Of a DNA stretch of 38,274 nucleotides, positions 7,071-16,401 are shown piece by piece. The notes beneath the pieces were generated by a model that did not search any database, had not been told where the DNA came from, and saw only the letters and a program-made list of their open reading frames with translations. This DNA is from Cyclobacteriaceae bacterium (GTDB taxonomy: Bacteria; Bacteroidota; Bacteroidia; Cytophagales; Cyclobacteriaceae): the NCBI GenBank assembly GCA_026989505.1, contig JALSJF010000266.1:1-38274 (forward strand), written 5' to 3'. The stretch's first letter is position 1, and each line of letters begins with the position of its first letter. A program made the translations under genes and the position numbers.

Positions 7071-9758
7071 ATGTCTGTACAAAAACCCATGAGACTTAGC
7101 CAGGTGGCCAGGAAGCTGAACGTTGGTATGGATACCATTGTTGAGTTTCTTGCAGACAAGGGCATGGAGGTAGATCGGAACCCGAATACCAAAATCAACC
7201 CCGAGCAATATACCATGCTGGCAAAAGAATTTGCTTCCTCTTTGCTGGACAAAGAAGAAGCAGAAAGTTTAAGTATTGGGGTACAGCACAGAGAAAAACT
7301 CACCCTTGATGAAGAAAAAGAGCCGGCACCGAAACCAAAAAAGGATGAGGAGGAAATCCTGATCACCAACCTCTCGGCCGAAACCATAAAAAAAGAAGAA
7401 CCAACAGCCAAAGAAGCCGACAAGACCGGGGCGGAGGAGAAGGAAAAACTGAAAGGCTTAAAGGTAGTTGGCAAGATAGACCTGGATAAACCTAAAAAGG
7501 AAGAACCGGCAGCCGAAAAACCCAGGGAAGAAGAACCGGCAGCAGCGGAGCCCAAAGAGGAGCCCCCGGCAACGGCAGAAAAACCGGCAGCAGAACCGGC
7601 CAAGCCGGAAAAAGATGTAATATCGGCTAAGGCAGATAAGCTGAAGGGGCTGAATGTAGTGGGTAAAATTGACCTGCCCGAAAAGAAAGCCAAGCCGGTG
7701 GCCTCTTCTGATATTGCTAAAAAAGAAGGTAAAAGGCCCCGTAAAAGAATCCATAAAGAAGGAGAAGGCGGGGGCGGCCGCAGAAATGGTGGCCGGGGAC
7801 CGGCCCAAAAGCCACAAACCGAAAGGCAACGCAGGCGGGCGAAAAAGGAAGAGCCTTCCGACAAGGAAATTCAGGAGCAGATTAAAGCTACCCTGGCCAA
7901 ACTCAGTGGCGGGGGCAAAAAAACGGCCGGCTCCAAATACAGGCGTGAAAAACGTTCGGCCATCGCCAGCGCCAAAGAACAACAGCAGGATCAGGCCATG
8001 GCCGATTCTAAAACCCTGAAAGTACCGGAATTTATCTCGGCCAACGACCTGGCTTCGCTGATGGAGGTATCCGTGAATGAAGTTATTTCGGCCTGTATGG
8101 GACTGGGGATGTTCGTCTCCATTAATCAGCGGCTCGATGCCGAAGCCATTACGGTAATTGCCGATGAGTTTGGTTATAATGTAGAGTTTGCCAGTGCCGA
8201 TGAAGAATTGGTTGTAGATGAGGAAGAAGACAAAGAAGAAGATTTGCAACCCCGGGCACCTATTGTTACCATCATGGGCCACGTTGACCACGGTAAAACT
8301 TCTTTACTCGATTATATCCGTGAATCCAGGGTAACAGCCGGTGAAGCAGGGGGCATTACCCAACATATCGGGGCCTACGATGTAACCACCAAAACCGGCC
8401 AAAAAATAGCTTTTCTTGATACTCCAGGCCACGAAGCCTTTACCGCCATGCGGGCCCGGGGCGCCAAAATCACCGATGTGGTGATTATTGTAGTAGCCGC
8501 TGATGACAGCGTGATGCCGCAAACCAAAGAGGCCATTAATCACGCCCAGGTGGCCGGTGTGCCGATGATCTTTGCCATCAACAAAATTGACCGGCCCAAC
8601 GCCAACCCGGATAAGATTAAAGAAGAGCTTTCTAAAATAAACATCCTGGTTGAAGACTGGGGCGGCAAATACCAATCGCAGGAAATATCGGCCAAAACCG
8701 GAGAAGGTGTTGAAGAACTGTTAGAGAAGGTGTTACTGGAAACAGAAATGCTGGAACTGAAGGCCAACCCCAACAAACCGGCCGTTGGCTCGGTGATTGA
8801 GGCTACCCTTGACAAAGGCCGTGGCTACGTAACCACCATTATGGTGCAGGCCGGCACCTTATGCATTGGCGATGTAGTACTGGCCGGCTCTCATTTTGGT
8901 AAGGTAAAAGCCATGTTCAACCATGCCGGGGAAAAGGTAAAAGCGGCCGGCCCTTCTACCCCCGTACAAATGCTGGGCTTAGACGGTGCCGCCCAGGCAG
9001 GCGAGGCCTTTCATGTAATGCCCTCGGAACGCGAAGCCCGGGAACTGGCCACCAAGCGCGAACAACTGTTGCGTGAGCAAAGCATCCGCACCAAAAAACA
9101 TATTACCCTTGATGAAATCGGCCGCAGGTTGGCCATTGGCTCCTTCCAGGAGTTAAACGTAATTGTTAAAGGCGATGTTGACGGCTCTATTGAGGCCTTG
9201 TCCGACTCGTTGCTGAAGTTGTCAACCGAAGAAGTACAGGTAAATGTAGTCCACAAAGGTGTAGGGCAAATATCCGAATCGGATGTACTGCTGGCTACGG
9301 CCTCCGATGCCGTAATTATCGGTTTCCAGGTGCGACCCTCGGCTGCGGCTAAAACGCTGGCCGAGAATGAAGACGTTGAAATCCGCCTCTATTCGGTAAT
9401 TTACGATGCTATTAACGATGTGAAAGATGCCATGGAAGGCATGCTGGCCCCGGAAGAAGAAGAAGTGATTGTGGGCAATGTAGAAATAAGGGAGATATTT
9501 AAGATATCAAAAGTAGGCACGGTGGCCGGCTGTATGGTTACCGATGGGGTAATCAAACGTGCCAACAACATCCGGGTTATCCGGGATGGCATCGTGGTTT
9601 ACTCCGGGGAAATCGGCCAGCTTAAGCGTTTTAAAGAAGATGTACAGGAGGTGAAGAGTGGCTATGAATGTGGCCTGAGCATCAAAAGCTTCAACGACCT
9701 GAAAGTTGGTGACGTAATCGAATCATACGAAATAAGGGAGATTAAGCGAACCTTATAA
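7071..9758 (+). CDS. infB: Translation initiation factor IF-2
   Basis: GTPase that places fMet-tRNA on the 30S subunit and promotes subunit joining; 895 residues. The G domain has G1 GHVDHGKT (403-410), G3 DTPGHE (from 450) and G4 NKID (504-507), followed by domains II, III and IV with complete C-terminal signatures. Residues 1-50 form the IF2N subdomain ([21 protein letters not shown]). The long Lys/Glu/Pro/Ala-rich linker carries a 13-residue repeat, [13 protein letters not shown] at 126-138 and [13 protein letters not shown] at 190-202. A TTG two codons upstream is in frame, but ATG 7071 is the better start. It is the third gene of the nusA operon. Confidence 0.96.
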   Translation: MSVQKPMRLSQVARKLNVGMDTIVEFLADKGMEVDRNPNTKINPEQYTMLAKEFASSLLDKEEAESLSIGVQHREKLTLDEEKEPAPKPKKDEEEILITNLSAETIKKEEPTAKEADKTGAEEKEKLKGLKVVGKIDLDKPKKEEPAAEKPREEEPAAAEPKEEPPATAEKPAAEPAKPEKDVISAKADKLKGLNVVGKIDLPEKKAKPVASSDIAKKEGKRPRKRIHKEGEGGGGRRNGGRGPAQKPQTERQRRRAKKEEPSDKEIQEQIKATLAKLSGGGKKTAGSKYRREKRSAIASAKEQQQDQAMADSKTLKVPEFISANDLASLMEVSVNEVISACMGLGMFVSINQRLDAEAITVIADEFGYNVEFASADEELVVDEEEDKEEDLQPRAPIVTIMGHVDHGKTSLLDYIRESRVTAGEAGGITQHIGAYDVTTKTGQKIAFLDTPGHEAFTAMRARGAKITDVVIIVVAADDSVMPQTKEAINHAQVAGVPMIFAINKIDRPNANPDKIKEELSKINILVEDWGGKYQSQEISAKTGEGVEELLEKVLLETEMLELKANPNKPAVGSVIEATLDKGRGYVTTIMVQAGTLCIGDVVLAGSHFGKVKAMFNHAGEKVKAAGPSTPVQMLGLDGAAQAGEAFHVMPSEREARELATKREQLLREQSIRTKKHITLDEIGRRLAIGSFQELNVIVKGDVDGSIEALSDSLLKLSTEEVQVNVVHKGVGQISESDVLLATASDAVIIGFQVRPSAAAKTLAENEDVEIRLYSVIYDAINDVKDAMEGMLAPEEEEVIVGNVEIREIFKISKVGTVAGCMVTDGVIKRANNIRVIRDGIVVYSGEIGQLKRFKEDVQEVKSGYECGLSIKSFNDLKVGDVIESYEIREIKRTL

Positions 9759-9767
9759 CCCTTTGTC

Positions 9768-9965
9768 TTGCGCTCTGCCCTGACAGTAATATTACAATGG
9801 ACGACCCTGGCCGCCATGTTGTTGCTGGCCGTTGGCTTGGTACAACCCTGGTGGGTACTTTGGTGGCGCCCGGTACAGAACCGCCTGCGGGTAATTAAAT
9901 TTTACGGGGGCATAGGGGTGGCCGCCTGGCTGCTCAGCAAGCTGCTCCTGCTTACCTCATCCTAA
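9768..9965 (+). CDS. Small inner-membrane protein
   Basis: A 65-residue hydrophobic protein, function unknown. It has two predicted membrane segments, roughly residues 8-30 (WTTLAAMLLLAVGLVQPWWV) and 46-63, separated by a short basic loop (RPVQNRLRVIKFYG) likely to face the cytoplasm. No ATG fits the frame: the only plausible start is TTG at 9768, 9 nt after the infB stop and in the same frame as it. The W-rich first segment and NR..V..YG loop look like a conserved family, not chance coding, but I cannot name it. It is probably cotranscribed with infB. Confidence 0.6.
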   Translation: MRSALTVILQWTTLAAMLLLAVGLVQPWWVLWWRPVQNRLRVIKFYGGIGVAAWLLSKLLLLTSS

Positions 9966-9969
9966 CCCA

Positions 9970-10872
9970 TTAGTCCTCTACCAGTTGTTTGAGTAAGTCC
10001 TCGATATCCCCCGGGGTTGACATGATCTTGGTAAACGTACCCATCGTCAAATCAGGGAAAGAAATAGCAATCCTGAAACGGCCATGCAGCATATGTACTT
10101 CATCCTCTTTTACCAATAACTCGTACGGCAGAAAAGCCGTATGTTTTGGTGTGGCGATATCTATTTTCGGCATAAAGTTCCCTTCCCCCTTCTCACCCGA
10201 AAGGGCAAAGCCATACAGGGTAAGTTTGGTGCCGGGAATATCATAGCGGTATACCCGTTTAACGCCCGGTTTACCCCATTTAAGCGAGCTTTCTATCTTC
10301 TCTATGGCCTGTTCATGGCTGTCAAAATCGGCCAGCTCTTTGGTGTCGTCAAAATAAGGCATACCAAACATATAATGGTAATCCCGGAGGTCATCCCGTT
10401 CTACCCCTTCCTCCGAGCCAAAAGCAGTTCCTTTCGCTTCCCCTACTCCCTTCATGGCCTGCTTAAAGGCGCTTTCCACTTTAGTGTAGCTGGCGGCAAC
10501 TTTGTCAAAATCGTCCCTGAAATAGGCGTTGCCCCAGTAAGGCGGGTTGGTATAACTAATATTGATAACATTGCCTTCCTTGGTTAACGCTACCCGCAAG
10601 GTAGCCGCAAAACCGGTTAGCCCACCCACAGACTTAACGGCTTTATCCAGCCCGGAATGGCTTACCACCACCAACCAGCGGCCGGCATCCTCAACGGGCA
10701 TGTATTCGCCCACCACCTTAAAGCCGGCATTTGTCAACCCAGACTTCACTCCGGCCTTAGCCTCCTCCATGCTGCCATTAAACGTAGCCCCCAGAACATA
10801 GGGCTTTAAAGACTGGCTGTTCACCGTGAACGCGGCCAGGGCCAAAACAAAAAATGGAAATAACTTTTTCAT
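9970..10872 (-). CDS. Secreted protein with DUF302-like region
   Basis: A 300-residue exported protein with a clear Sec signal peptide (hydrophobic stretch to about residue 19, ending VNSQ) and no lipobox. Residues 25-130 resemble the DUF302 fold in outline: an SMEEAKAGVKSGLTNAGFKV helix, then a strand ending ATLRVALTKEGNVINISYTNP, much like the DUF302 pattern LPLRV..Y.d..G.v.v.Y..P. The rest (130-300) is unrecognised, with mixed charged and aromatic content. No catalytic motif was seen. It is transcribed towards the infB operon, converging on the small membrane protein with a 4-nt gap. The family call is tentative. Confidence 0.6.
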   Translation of the reverse strand: MKKLFPFFVLALAAFTVNSQSLKPYVLGATFNGSMEEAKAGVKSGLTNAGFKVVGEYMPVEDAGRWLVVVSHSGLDKAVKSVGGLTGFAATLRVALTKEGNVINISYTNPPYWGNAYFRDDFDKVAASYTKVESAFKQAMKGVGEAKGTAFGSEEGVERDDLRDYHYMFGMPYFDDTKELADFDSHEQAIEKIESSLKWGKPGVKRVYRYDIPGTKLTLYGFALSGEKGEGNFMPKIDIATPKHTAFLPYELLVKEDEVHMLHGRFRIAISFPDLTMGTFTKIMSTPGDIEDLLKQLVED

Positions 10873-10960
10873 AGCTGTAAAATTGATTTTGCGGTTAACA
10901 TTAGTGTCTGTAAAGCAGTTAAAAACTGACCATCATCATCTTAAAGATAACAGAAATATT

Positions 10961-11053
10961 TTAACCCGAAAAATTCATATGAATTTTGATGAACTGCAAA
11001 CAATCGTTTGGCGGTTATTTTACCTCATTATTCATGATTTTCATGATATTTCT
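10961..11053. repeat. Dispersed palindromic repeat, copy C
   Basis: Starts with the family end TTAACCCGAAAAATTC (10961-10976), then the short palindrome around 10972-10985, the shared segment gaactgcaaacaatcgtttg and the attcatgattttcatga palindrome (about 11030-11046). The right end is degenerate (tctcccgaaaa instead of CGGGTTAA). It lies in the 311-bp gap between the divergent DUF302-like gene and the end of argH; 11054-11183 contains no recognised gene. Confidence 0.65.
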
Positions 11054-11183
11054 CCCGAAAACTTTGTTTTTTCAGTAAAAACACCTGGCCCGCTTATTTG
11101 TTTGCCGCTTTGCTGCGGTAGCAATAATTCGGGTAAATTCCAAACCACTTCCCCTCAACCAGCATGCCGCAATATAAAAAGAC

Positions 11184-12476
11184 TTACTTTTCAGGCTGAA
11201 AAACCGCAGCCGCTTTCTTCCTGATCTCCTCGTTACACAGGTTCCCGATGCTGCCTTCGTGGGTATGATTGAGCGTCTTTTCCGGCCGGTAAGTGCCCGC
11301 TTCAATTTCCCGGCCCACCTGCCGGTAAGCTTCACGGAAAGGCACGCCCCGGTTTACCCGTTTGTTCACGTTTTCCACACTAAACACCAGGTCATATTTG
11401 GGGTCATCCAGCACCGCGGGGTTCACCAGGAGATTTTTCATCATCAGCACGCTTATCTCCAGTATGTCGTGCAGGGTGGTGATGGCCGGAAACAAGGTTT
11501 CTTTCAGCAGTTGCAAATCGCGGTGGTAGCCGCTGGGCAGGTTATTGGTAATCAGGGTAACCTCTACCGGCAGTGCCTGGATTTTGTTAGCTTTGGCCCG
11601 TACCAGTTCAAACACATCGGGGTTTTTTTTGTGCGGCATAATACTGGAGCCGGTGGTCAGTTCCCGGGGGAACGAAACAAACCCGTGGTTTTCGTTCATA
11701 AACAGGGTGACATCCATGGCCAGTTTCGCCAGCGTGGCGCTGACCGAAGCCAGGGCGTAACTCATCGATTTCTCCAGCTTGCCACGGCTCATCTGGGCAG
11801 CCGTGGCGTTGTATTTTAAGGTGGCAAAGCCCAGTTCCCGGGTGGTCTGCACCCGCTTTAAGGGGATGGACGACCCGTAGCCGGCCCCGGAGCCCAGCGG
11901 GTTCTGATCGGCAATTTTATAGGCCGCGTTAAAAAAATACAGGTCGTCAATCAGCAGTTCGGCATAACCGCCCAGCCACAGGCCTACCGATGAGGGCATG
12001 GCCACCTGCATGTGGGTGTAACCGGGGATCAGGGCCTCTTTATGTTGGTCGCTAAGCGATAGCAGTAACTCAAACAACACCCCGATGGCGGCTTTCAGGG
12101 CATTGATTTCTTCTTTGCAGTACAGGTGCAGGGCCACCAGCACCTGGTCGTTGCGCGAGCGGCCGGTATGGATTTTCTTGCCGGTGTCGCCCAGCTTTTC
12201 GGTCAGGGTAAACTCAATTTTGGAATGCACATCTTCAAACTCCTCTTCAATGGTAAAGCGGCCTTCCTCCACTTCGCTCAGCAAATCGCGCAGGGCGGCC
12301 ACCAGTTGTTGCTGCTCGCGGCCGGTCAGTATGCCGATGCTGTGCAGCATGTTGGCATGGGCTATGGAGGCCAGCAGGTCGTACCGGGCCAGAGCCAGGT
12401 CCAGAGTGCGGTCGTTTCCGGCCGTGAATTTTTCTACGGCATTTTCGGTAGTATAACCTTTGTTCCAGAGTTTCAT
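11184..12476 (-). CDS. argH: Argininosuccinate lyase
   Basis: Last step of arginine synthesis: argininosuccinate to arginine and fumarate, in the cytoplasm. The 430-residue protein belongs to the fumarase/aspartase superfamily, with the signature GSSIMPHKKNPD at 276-287 (flexible loop with catalytic Ser), HTGRSRNDQV (103-112) and GYTHMQ with conserved His155. It is slightly shorter than the 450-460 residues common elsewhere but complete at both ends. It is the last gene of the operon, 10 nt after argE. A short ccgc/gcgg hairpin lies downstream at about 11103-11117, without a clear T-run on this strand. Confidence 0.96.
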   Translation of the reverse strand: MKLWNKGYTTENAVEKFTAGNDRTLDLALARYDLLASIAHANMLHSIGILTGREQQQLVAALRDLLSEVEEGRFTIEEEFEDVHSKIEFTLTEKLGDTGKKIHTGRSRNDQVLVALHLYCKEEINALKAAIGVLFELLLSLSDQHKEALIPGYTHMQVAMPSSVGLWLGGYAELLIDDLYFFNAAYKIADQNPLGSGAGYGSSIPLKRVQTTRELGFATLKYNATAAQMSRGKLEKSMSYALASVSATLAKLAMDVTLFMNENHGFVSFPRELTTGSSIMPHKKNPDVFELVRAKANKIQALPVEVTLITNNLPSGYHRDLQLLKETLFPAITTLHDILEISVLMMKNLLVNPAVLDDPKYDLVFSVENVNKRVNRGVPFREAYRQVGREIEAGTYRPEKTLNHTHEGSIGNLCNEEIRKKAAAVFQPEK

Positions 12477-12486
12477 GTTGGTAAGA

Positions 12487-13560
12487 TTAGTCCGTACAAA
12501 ATTTTTTGATAAGTTGAATATAGGTAGTTATGCCCTGCTCGATTTCCGTCAGGCGGATATACTCATCAGGGGTGTGCGAGCGGGCCGAATCGCCCGGCCC
12601 CAGCTTGAGCGAAGGGATACTGATCAGCGACTGGTCGGAGAGCGTGGGCGAGCCGTAGGCAACCAGGCCCAATTGCCTGCCGGCCTGCACCAGGGGGTGG
12701 TCCGGGGCAATGGCCGAAGGGTTTAGCCGCAGGGATTTGGGTGAAATAGTGGCGTTCAGGTGTTTTTTGATGATGGCCAGCACTTCTTCGTTGGTATAGG
12801 CATCGGTGGTGCGCACATCCAGGGTAAACCTGCAGGTGTCGGGCACCACATTGTGCTGGCTGCCGGCCCGGATGACGGTGGCGGTCATTTTTACCGGGCC
12901 CAGCAGGGTGGATTTTCGGGGAAAGGCATACGACTGCACCCAGGCGATATCCTGCAGGGCTTTGTAGATGGCGTTTTCCCCTTCATCGCGGGCGGCATGG
13001 CCGGCTTTGCCGTGGGCGGTGCACTCCAGTACCATCAGGCCTTTTTCGGCAATAGCCATCTGCATTTGCGTGGGCTCTCCGATGATGGCCACCGCAGGCG
13101 GGGGTATTTCCTGCATCAGGGCCACGATGCCGTTGGCGCCCGAAACTTCCTCTTCGGCCGTGCAGGCCAGCAGCAGGTTGTACTTCAGCCCGGGCTTGTG
13201 GTAAAAAAAGAGGAAAGTGGCCAACAGGCTGACCAGCGGCCCTCCGGCATCGTTGCTGCCCAGGCCAAACAACTTGCCGTCTTTTACCCGGGGCTCAAAG
13301 GGCGGCAGGGTATAGCCGCTGGCCGGTTTTACCGTATCGTGGTGCGAGTTGAGCATGAGGGTTTCTTTGGCCGGATCAAAATGCTTGTTTACCGCCCAGA
13401 CATTGTTTTGCAACAGGCGCGCGGTGCCCACCCCTTCGGCCTGCAGAAACCGGTAGAGCAGGGCTGCGGTTTTATCTTCCTGGCGCGAGAAAGACGGGGT
13501 GCGGATAAGGTCTTTTAACCACCCGGTGGCTTTACGGAACAACTGTTTTTCGGTCATCAT
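12487..13560 (-). CDS. argE: N-acyl-ornithine/citrulline deacylase, M20 family
   Basis: Predicted dinuclear metallohydrolase that removes the acyl group from acetylated (or succinylated) citrulline/ornithine in this pathway. The 357-residue M20 fold shows SHHDTV (H73, D75), GSNDAGG (D104), TAEEEVSG (E136-E138), GEPT (E162) and a C-terminal His in ARSHTPDE. It starts with ATGATG: the first ATG overlaps the argB stop by 4 nt (ATGA). Because the upstream transcarbamylase is of the acetyl/succinyl-ornithine type, the true substrate is probably N-acyl-citrulline. The acyl group cannot be decided from this gene. Confidence 0.88.
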   Translation of the reverse strand: MMTEKQLFRKATGWLKDLIRTPSFSRQEDKTAALLYRFLQAEGVGTARLLQNNVWAVNKHFDPAKETLMLNSHHDTVKPASGYTLPPFEPRVKDGKLFGLGSNDAGGPLVSLLATFLFFYHKPGLKYNLLLACTAEEEVSGANGIVALMQEIPPPAVAIIGEPTQMQMAIAEKGLMVLECTAHGKAGHAARDEGENAIYKALQDIAWVQSYAFPRKSTLLGPVKMTATVIRAGSQHNVVPDTCRFTLDVRTTDAYTNEEVLAIIKKHLNATISPKSLRLNPSAIAPDHPLVQAGRQLGLVAYGSPTLSDQSLISIPSLKLGPGDSARSHTPDEYIRLTEIEQGITTYIQLIKKFCTD

Positions 13561-14324
13561 AAAATAACTTTGGTGTGCACGGTACCGGGGTTGGCCAGAT
13601 AGGCCGGTGAGCTCAGAATAACTTCGGCTATGCCGTTGCGCAGCCCTTCCAAAGCATTGGTGAGCTTGGGCACCATGCCTTCGCTGATCACTCCGCTGGC
13701 AGCCATCCGTTCGAAGCCGGCCGCATCTATTTGCGGCAGTACGTGACCTCCGGCATCCAGCACCCCGGGCTTTTCAAAAGCCAGGATGAGTCTTACCCGG
13801 AAAGCCCCGGCCAGCGCCCCGGCCAGCGCAGTGGCAACGGTGTCGGCATTGGTGTTGAGCAACTGGCCGCAGCCATCGTGGGTAATAGCCGAAAACACCG
13901 GCAGCAGGCCGTCTTCCAGCAGGCGGGTGAGAAAGGCCCGGTTTACCCGGACAATATCCCCCACAAAGCCGTAGTCAATTTCGCCCACCGGCCTTTTTTT
14001 GGCCAGAATAACATTGCCATCGGCCCCCGACAACCCCAGGGCCCGGCAGTTGCGGGCCTGCAGCCCGGCTACGATGTTTTTGTTGATTAGTCCGGCATAG
14101 ACCATCACCGCCACCTCCAGGGCCTCCCGGCCGGTTACCCTGCGGCCATTTACCATATTGGGCGTAAGGCCCAGTTGGCGTTCGGTGGCGGAGGCCAGCG
14201 CCCCACCGCCATGTACCAGCACCTTTGGGCCGGGTGCCCGGGCAATGGCTGCCAGGGTGCCGGTTAGCTGCCCGGGGTCATCAATTACCTTGCCGCCAAT
14301 TTTGATTACCGTTACCTGTTTCAT
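13557..14324 (-). CDS. argB: Acetylglutamate (or succinylglutamate) kinase
   Basis: Phosphorylates N-acylglutamate, the second step of the arginine pathway. The 255-residue amino-acid-kinase fold is complete: KIGGKVI near residue 8 (phosphate-binding Lys), VHGGGA (glycine-rich substrate loop), the NGRRVTG segment, LNTNADTVATALA (nucleotide and metal binding) and GMVPKLTNAL at the C-terminal end. It lacks the N-terminal helix of arginine-inhibited hexameric kinases, so it looks feedback-insensitive; this is an inference from length. It has 4-nt ATGA overlaps with both neighbours. Confidence 0.93.
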   Translation of the reverse strand: MKQVTVIKIGGKVIDDPGQLTGTLAAIARAPGPKVLVHGGGALASATERQLGLTPNMVNGRRVTGREALEVAVMVYAGLINKNIVAGLQARNCRALGLSGADGNVILAKKRPVGEIDYGFVGDIVRVNRAFLTRLLEDGLLPVFSAITHDGCGQLLNTNADTVATALAGALAGAFRVRLILAFEKPGVLDAGGHVLPQIDAAGFERMAASGVISEGMVPKLTNALEGLRNGIAEVILSSPAYLANPGTVHTKVIL

Positions 14325-15265
14325 TTTTCCAGCAGGGTTGCGATCACGGCCTGGGCGGCATAAATCCGGTTTTCAGCCTGGGCGATGACCAGGGAGCGGT
14401 CGCTGTCGAGCACCGCATCGGCCACCACTACGTTTCTGCGCACCGGCAGGCAGTGCATAAAATAGCCGTTGTTGGTCAGCGCCATTTTTTCTTTGGTAAT
14501 CATCCAGTCCGGGAAATTACCCAGAATTTTTCCGTACGGGTGATAGGCCGACCAGTTTTTGGCATAAACAAAGTCGGCTCCGGCCAGGGCTTTGTCCTGG
14601 TCGTATTCCACGGGCACACCTTCGCCAAACTCCGGGGCCAGTTCATAGCCCCCGGGGTGGGTAACCACCAGCTCCACCGGGGCCTGGCGCAGCCATTGCA
14701 CAAAGGAGTTGGCCACCGACTGCGGCAAGGCTTTGACGTGCGGGGCCCAGGTGAGCACCACTTTGGGGCGGGGTACGGGGCTGTGCTCGGCTATGGTCAG
14801 CCAGTCGGCCAGCGATTGCAGCGGGTGCAGGGTGGCGCTTTCCAGCGAAATAACCGGCACGGTAGCGTACCGGGCAAAGCCGGTCAGCAGCTTTTCGGCA
14901 TAGTCCTCGGCCCGGTTAACCAGTGAGGGAAAAGCCCGGATACCGATAATATCGCAGTACTGCGAAACCACCGCGGCCGCTTCTTTGATATGTTCCTGGC
15001 TGCCGGCCGCCATCACCGCCCCTGTGTCAAACTCCAGTTGCCAGCCCTCTTTGTCCATGTTCATCACCATTACCTCCATGCCCAGGTTTTGGGCCGCCCG
15101 CTGGGTGCTCATGCGGGTACGCAGGCTGGCATTGAAAAACAGCAAGCCCAGGGTTTTGTGTTTGCCCAACTGCTGGCCGGCCAATGGGTTGTACTTGAGG
15201 GCCCGGGCTTTGGCCACCAGGGCAGCCGGGTCGGGCACATCGTGCAGGGAAATAAATTGTTTCAT
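14321..15265 (-). CDS. argF': N-acylornithine carbamoyltransferase (SOTCase/AOTCase family)
   Basis: Transfers carbamoyl phosphate to an N-acylated ornithine in place of classical ArgF. The 314-residue product has the carbamoyl phosphate motif SLRTR (47-51), the EGWQLEFDTG segment, HPLQSLAD and the HCLPVRRN loop typical of the acetyl/succinyl-ornithine branch, where ornithine transcarbamylase has HCLP plus a different tail. At position 90, which in Bacteroides fragilis SOTCase is Pro and in Xanthomonas AOTCase is Glu, this protein has Gln. ATG 15265 was chosen because the upstream extension is antisense to nothing conserved and the start overlaps argD by 4 nt. Confidence 0.92.
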   Translation of the reverse strand: MKQFISLHDVPDPAALVAKARALKYNPLAGQQLGKHKTLGLLFFNASLRTRMSTQRAAQNLGMEVMVMNMDKEGWQLEFDTGAVMAAGSQEHIKEAAAVVSQYCDIIGIRAFPSLVNRAEDYAEKLLTGFARYATVPVISLESATLHPLQSLADWLTIAEHSPVPRPKVVLTWAPHVKALPQSVANSFVQWLRQAPVELVVTHPGGYELAPEFGEGVPVEYDQDKALAGADFVYAKNWSAYHPYGKILGNFPDWMITKEKMALTNNGYFMHCLPVRRNVVVADAVLDSDRSLVIAQAENRIYAAQAVIATLLEK

Positions 15266-16401
15266 GTTGATTTTATCTCGGTTAGCACAGTTTTCAGTGA
15301 GCGCACAAAATAGGCAGCCTGCTCGCGATTCAGGCATAACGGGGGCAGCAGGCGCAGTACCCGGGGATCGGTGGCGGTGCCGGTAAAAATCCGGAAATCC
15401 TGTAAAAGCCGCTGGCGCAGTTCCTTCACCGGGTAGTCGAAGCTGAGGCCGATCATCAGGCCGCGGCCACGGATTTCCCTGACCGGCAGCTTCCTTAGTT
15501 TACCGCTAAGAAACTCACCCACCACCCGGCTGTTGTCGGCCAGGTTTTCTGCTTCCAGCACATTCAGTACGGCCAGGCCGGCCGCACAGGCCAGGTGTGT
15601 CCCGCCAAAAGTGGTGCCCAGCAGGCCGTGCCGGGATTTTATCTCCGGGCTGATCAGCACCCCGCCAAGCGGGAAGCCATTGCCCATACCTTTGGCCACG
15701 GTAATGAGGTCGGGGGCAATGCCGGCCTGCTGGTGGGCAAAAAACCGCCCCGTACGGCCGTAGCCCGACTGGATTTCATCCATAATCAGCAAGGCCCCGT
15801 GTGCTTTGGTTAGGTCCTGTGCCGCCTGAAAGAAGGCCTCCGGAGCTTCATACACCCCGGCAATACCCTGGATGCCCTCCAGCACTACGGCTGCCACATC
15901 TTTACCCGCCAGGGCTTTTTCCAGGCCGGCCGTGTCGCCATAAGCAATGAACTCAACATCATGGCCCTGGTTGACCGGGGCACGGAGCCCGGGGTTATCG
16001 GTAAGGCCCAGGGCCAGCGAAGTGCGGCCGTGAAAACCGTTTTTGCAAGCGATAACTTTCTTTTTTCCGGTATGAAAGGAAGCCAGCTTAACGGCATTCT
16101 CAATGGCCTCGGCACCCGAGTTAACCAAAAACAATTGGTAGTCCGGGTAACCGGACATCTGGCCCAACTTTGCAGCTAACTCCTTCTGCAAGGGGTTTTG
16201 TACCGAATTGGAATAAAACCCCAGACTGCCTGTCTGGGCATTGAGGGCCCGGACATAGGCCTTGTGGGCGTGACCGATGGAAATAACCGCATGCCCTCCG
16301 TACAGGTCAAGGTAGCGGCTGCCGGTTTCGTCCCACAGGTAGCAGCCTTTGGCACGCACCGGGGTAACCGGCAATAAGGGGTACACATCAAAAGGTTTCA
16401 T
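15262..16401 (-). CDS. argD: Acetylornithine aminotransferase
   Basis: PLP enzyme converting N-acylglutamate semialdehyde to N-acylornithine; 379 residues, fold-type I class III. Visible features are the NSGAEAIENAVKLA segment (94-107), CKNGFHGRT, the PLP-pyridine Asp208 in LIMDEIQSGYGRTG, and the Schiff-base Lys237 in TVAKGMGNGFP. The GTTFGGTHLACAAGLAVL phosphate-contact region is intact. It has 4-nt overlaps with proC upstream and argF' downstream, so it is clearly a mid-operon gene. Confidence 0.94.
   Translation of the reverse strand: MKPFDVYPLLPVTPVRAKGCYLWDETGSRYLDLYGGHAVISIGHAHKAYVRALNAQTGSLGFYSNSVQNPLQKELAAKLGQMSGYPDYQLFLVNSGAEAIENAVKLASFHTGKKKVIACKNGFHGRTSLALGLTDNPGLRAPVNQGHDVEFIAYGDTAGLEKALAGKDVAAVVLEGIQGIAGVYEAPEAFFQAAQDLTKAHGALLIMDEIQSGYGRTGRFFAHQQAGIAPDLITVAKGMGNGFPLGGVLISPEIKSRHGLLGTTFGGTHLACAAGLAVLNVLEAENLADNSRVVGEFLSGKLRKLPVREIRGRGLMIGLSFDYPVKELRQRLLQDFRIFTGTATDPRVLRLLPPLCLNREQAAYFVRSLKTVLTEIKST

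Noticed and set aside
6722-7864. Long minus-strand open frame of 380 residues opposite nusA and infB
   Set aside because: Ser/Phe-rich low-complexity product created by the GAA/AAG-rich linker of infB on the other strand; no domain and no regulatory signals.
12760-13518. Plus-strand open frame of 252 residues opposite argE
   Set aside because: Gly/His-rich shadow translation of a GC-biased coding strand; argE motifs are clear on the minus strand.
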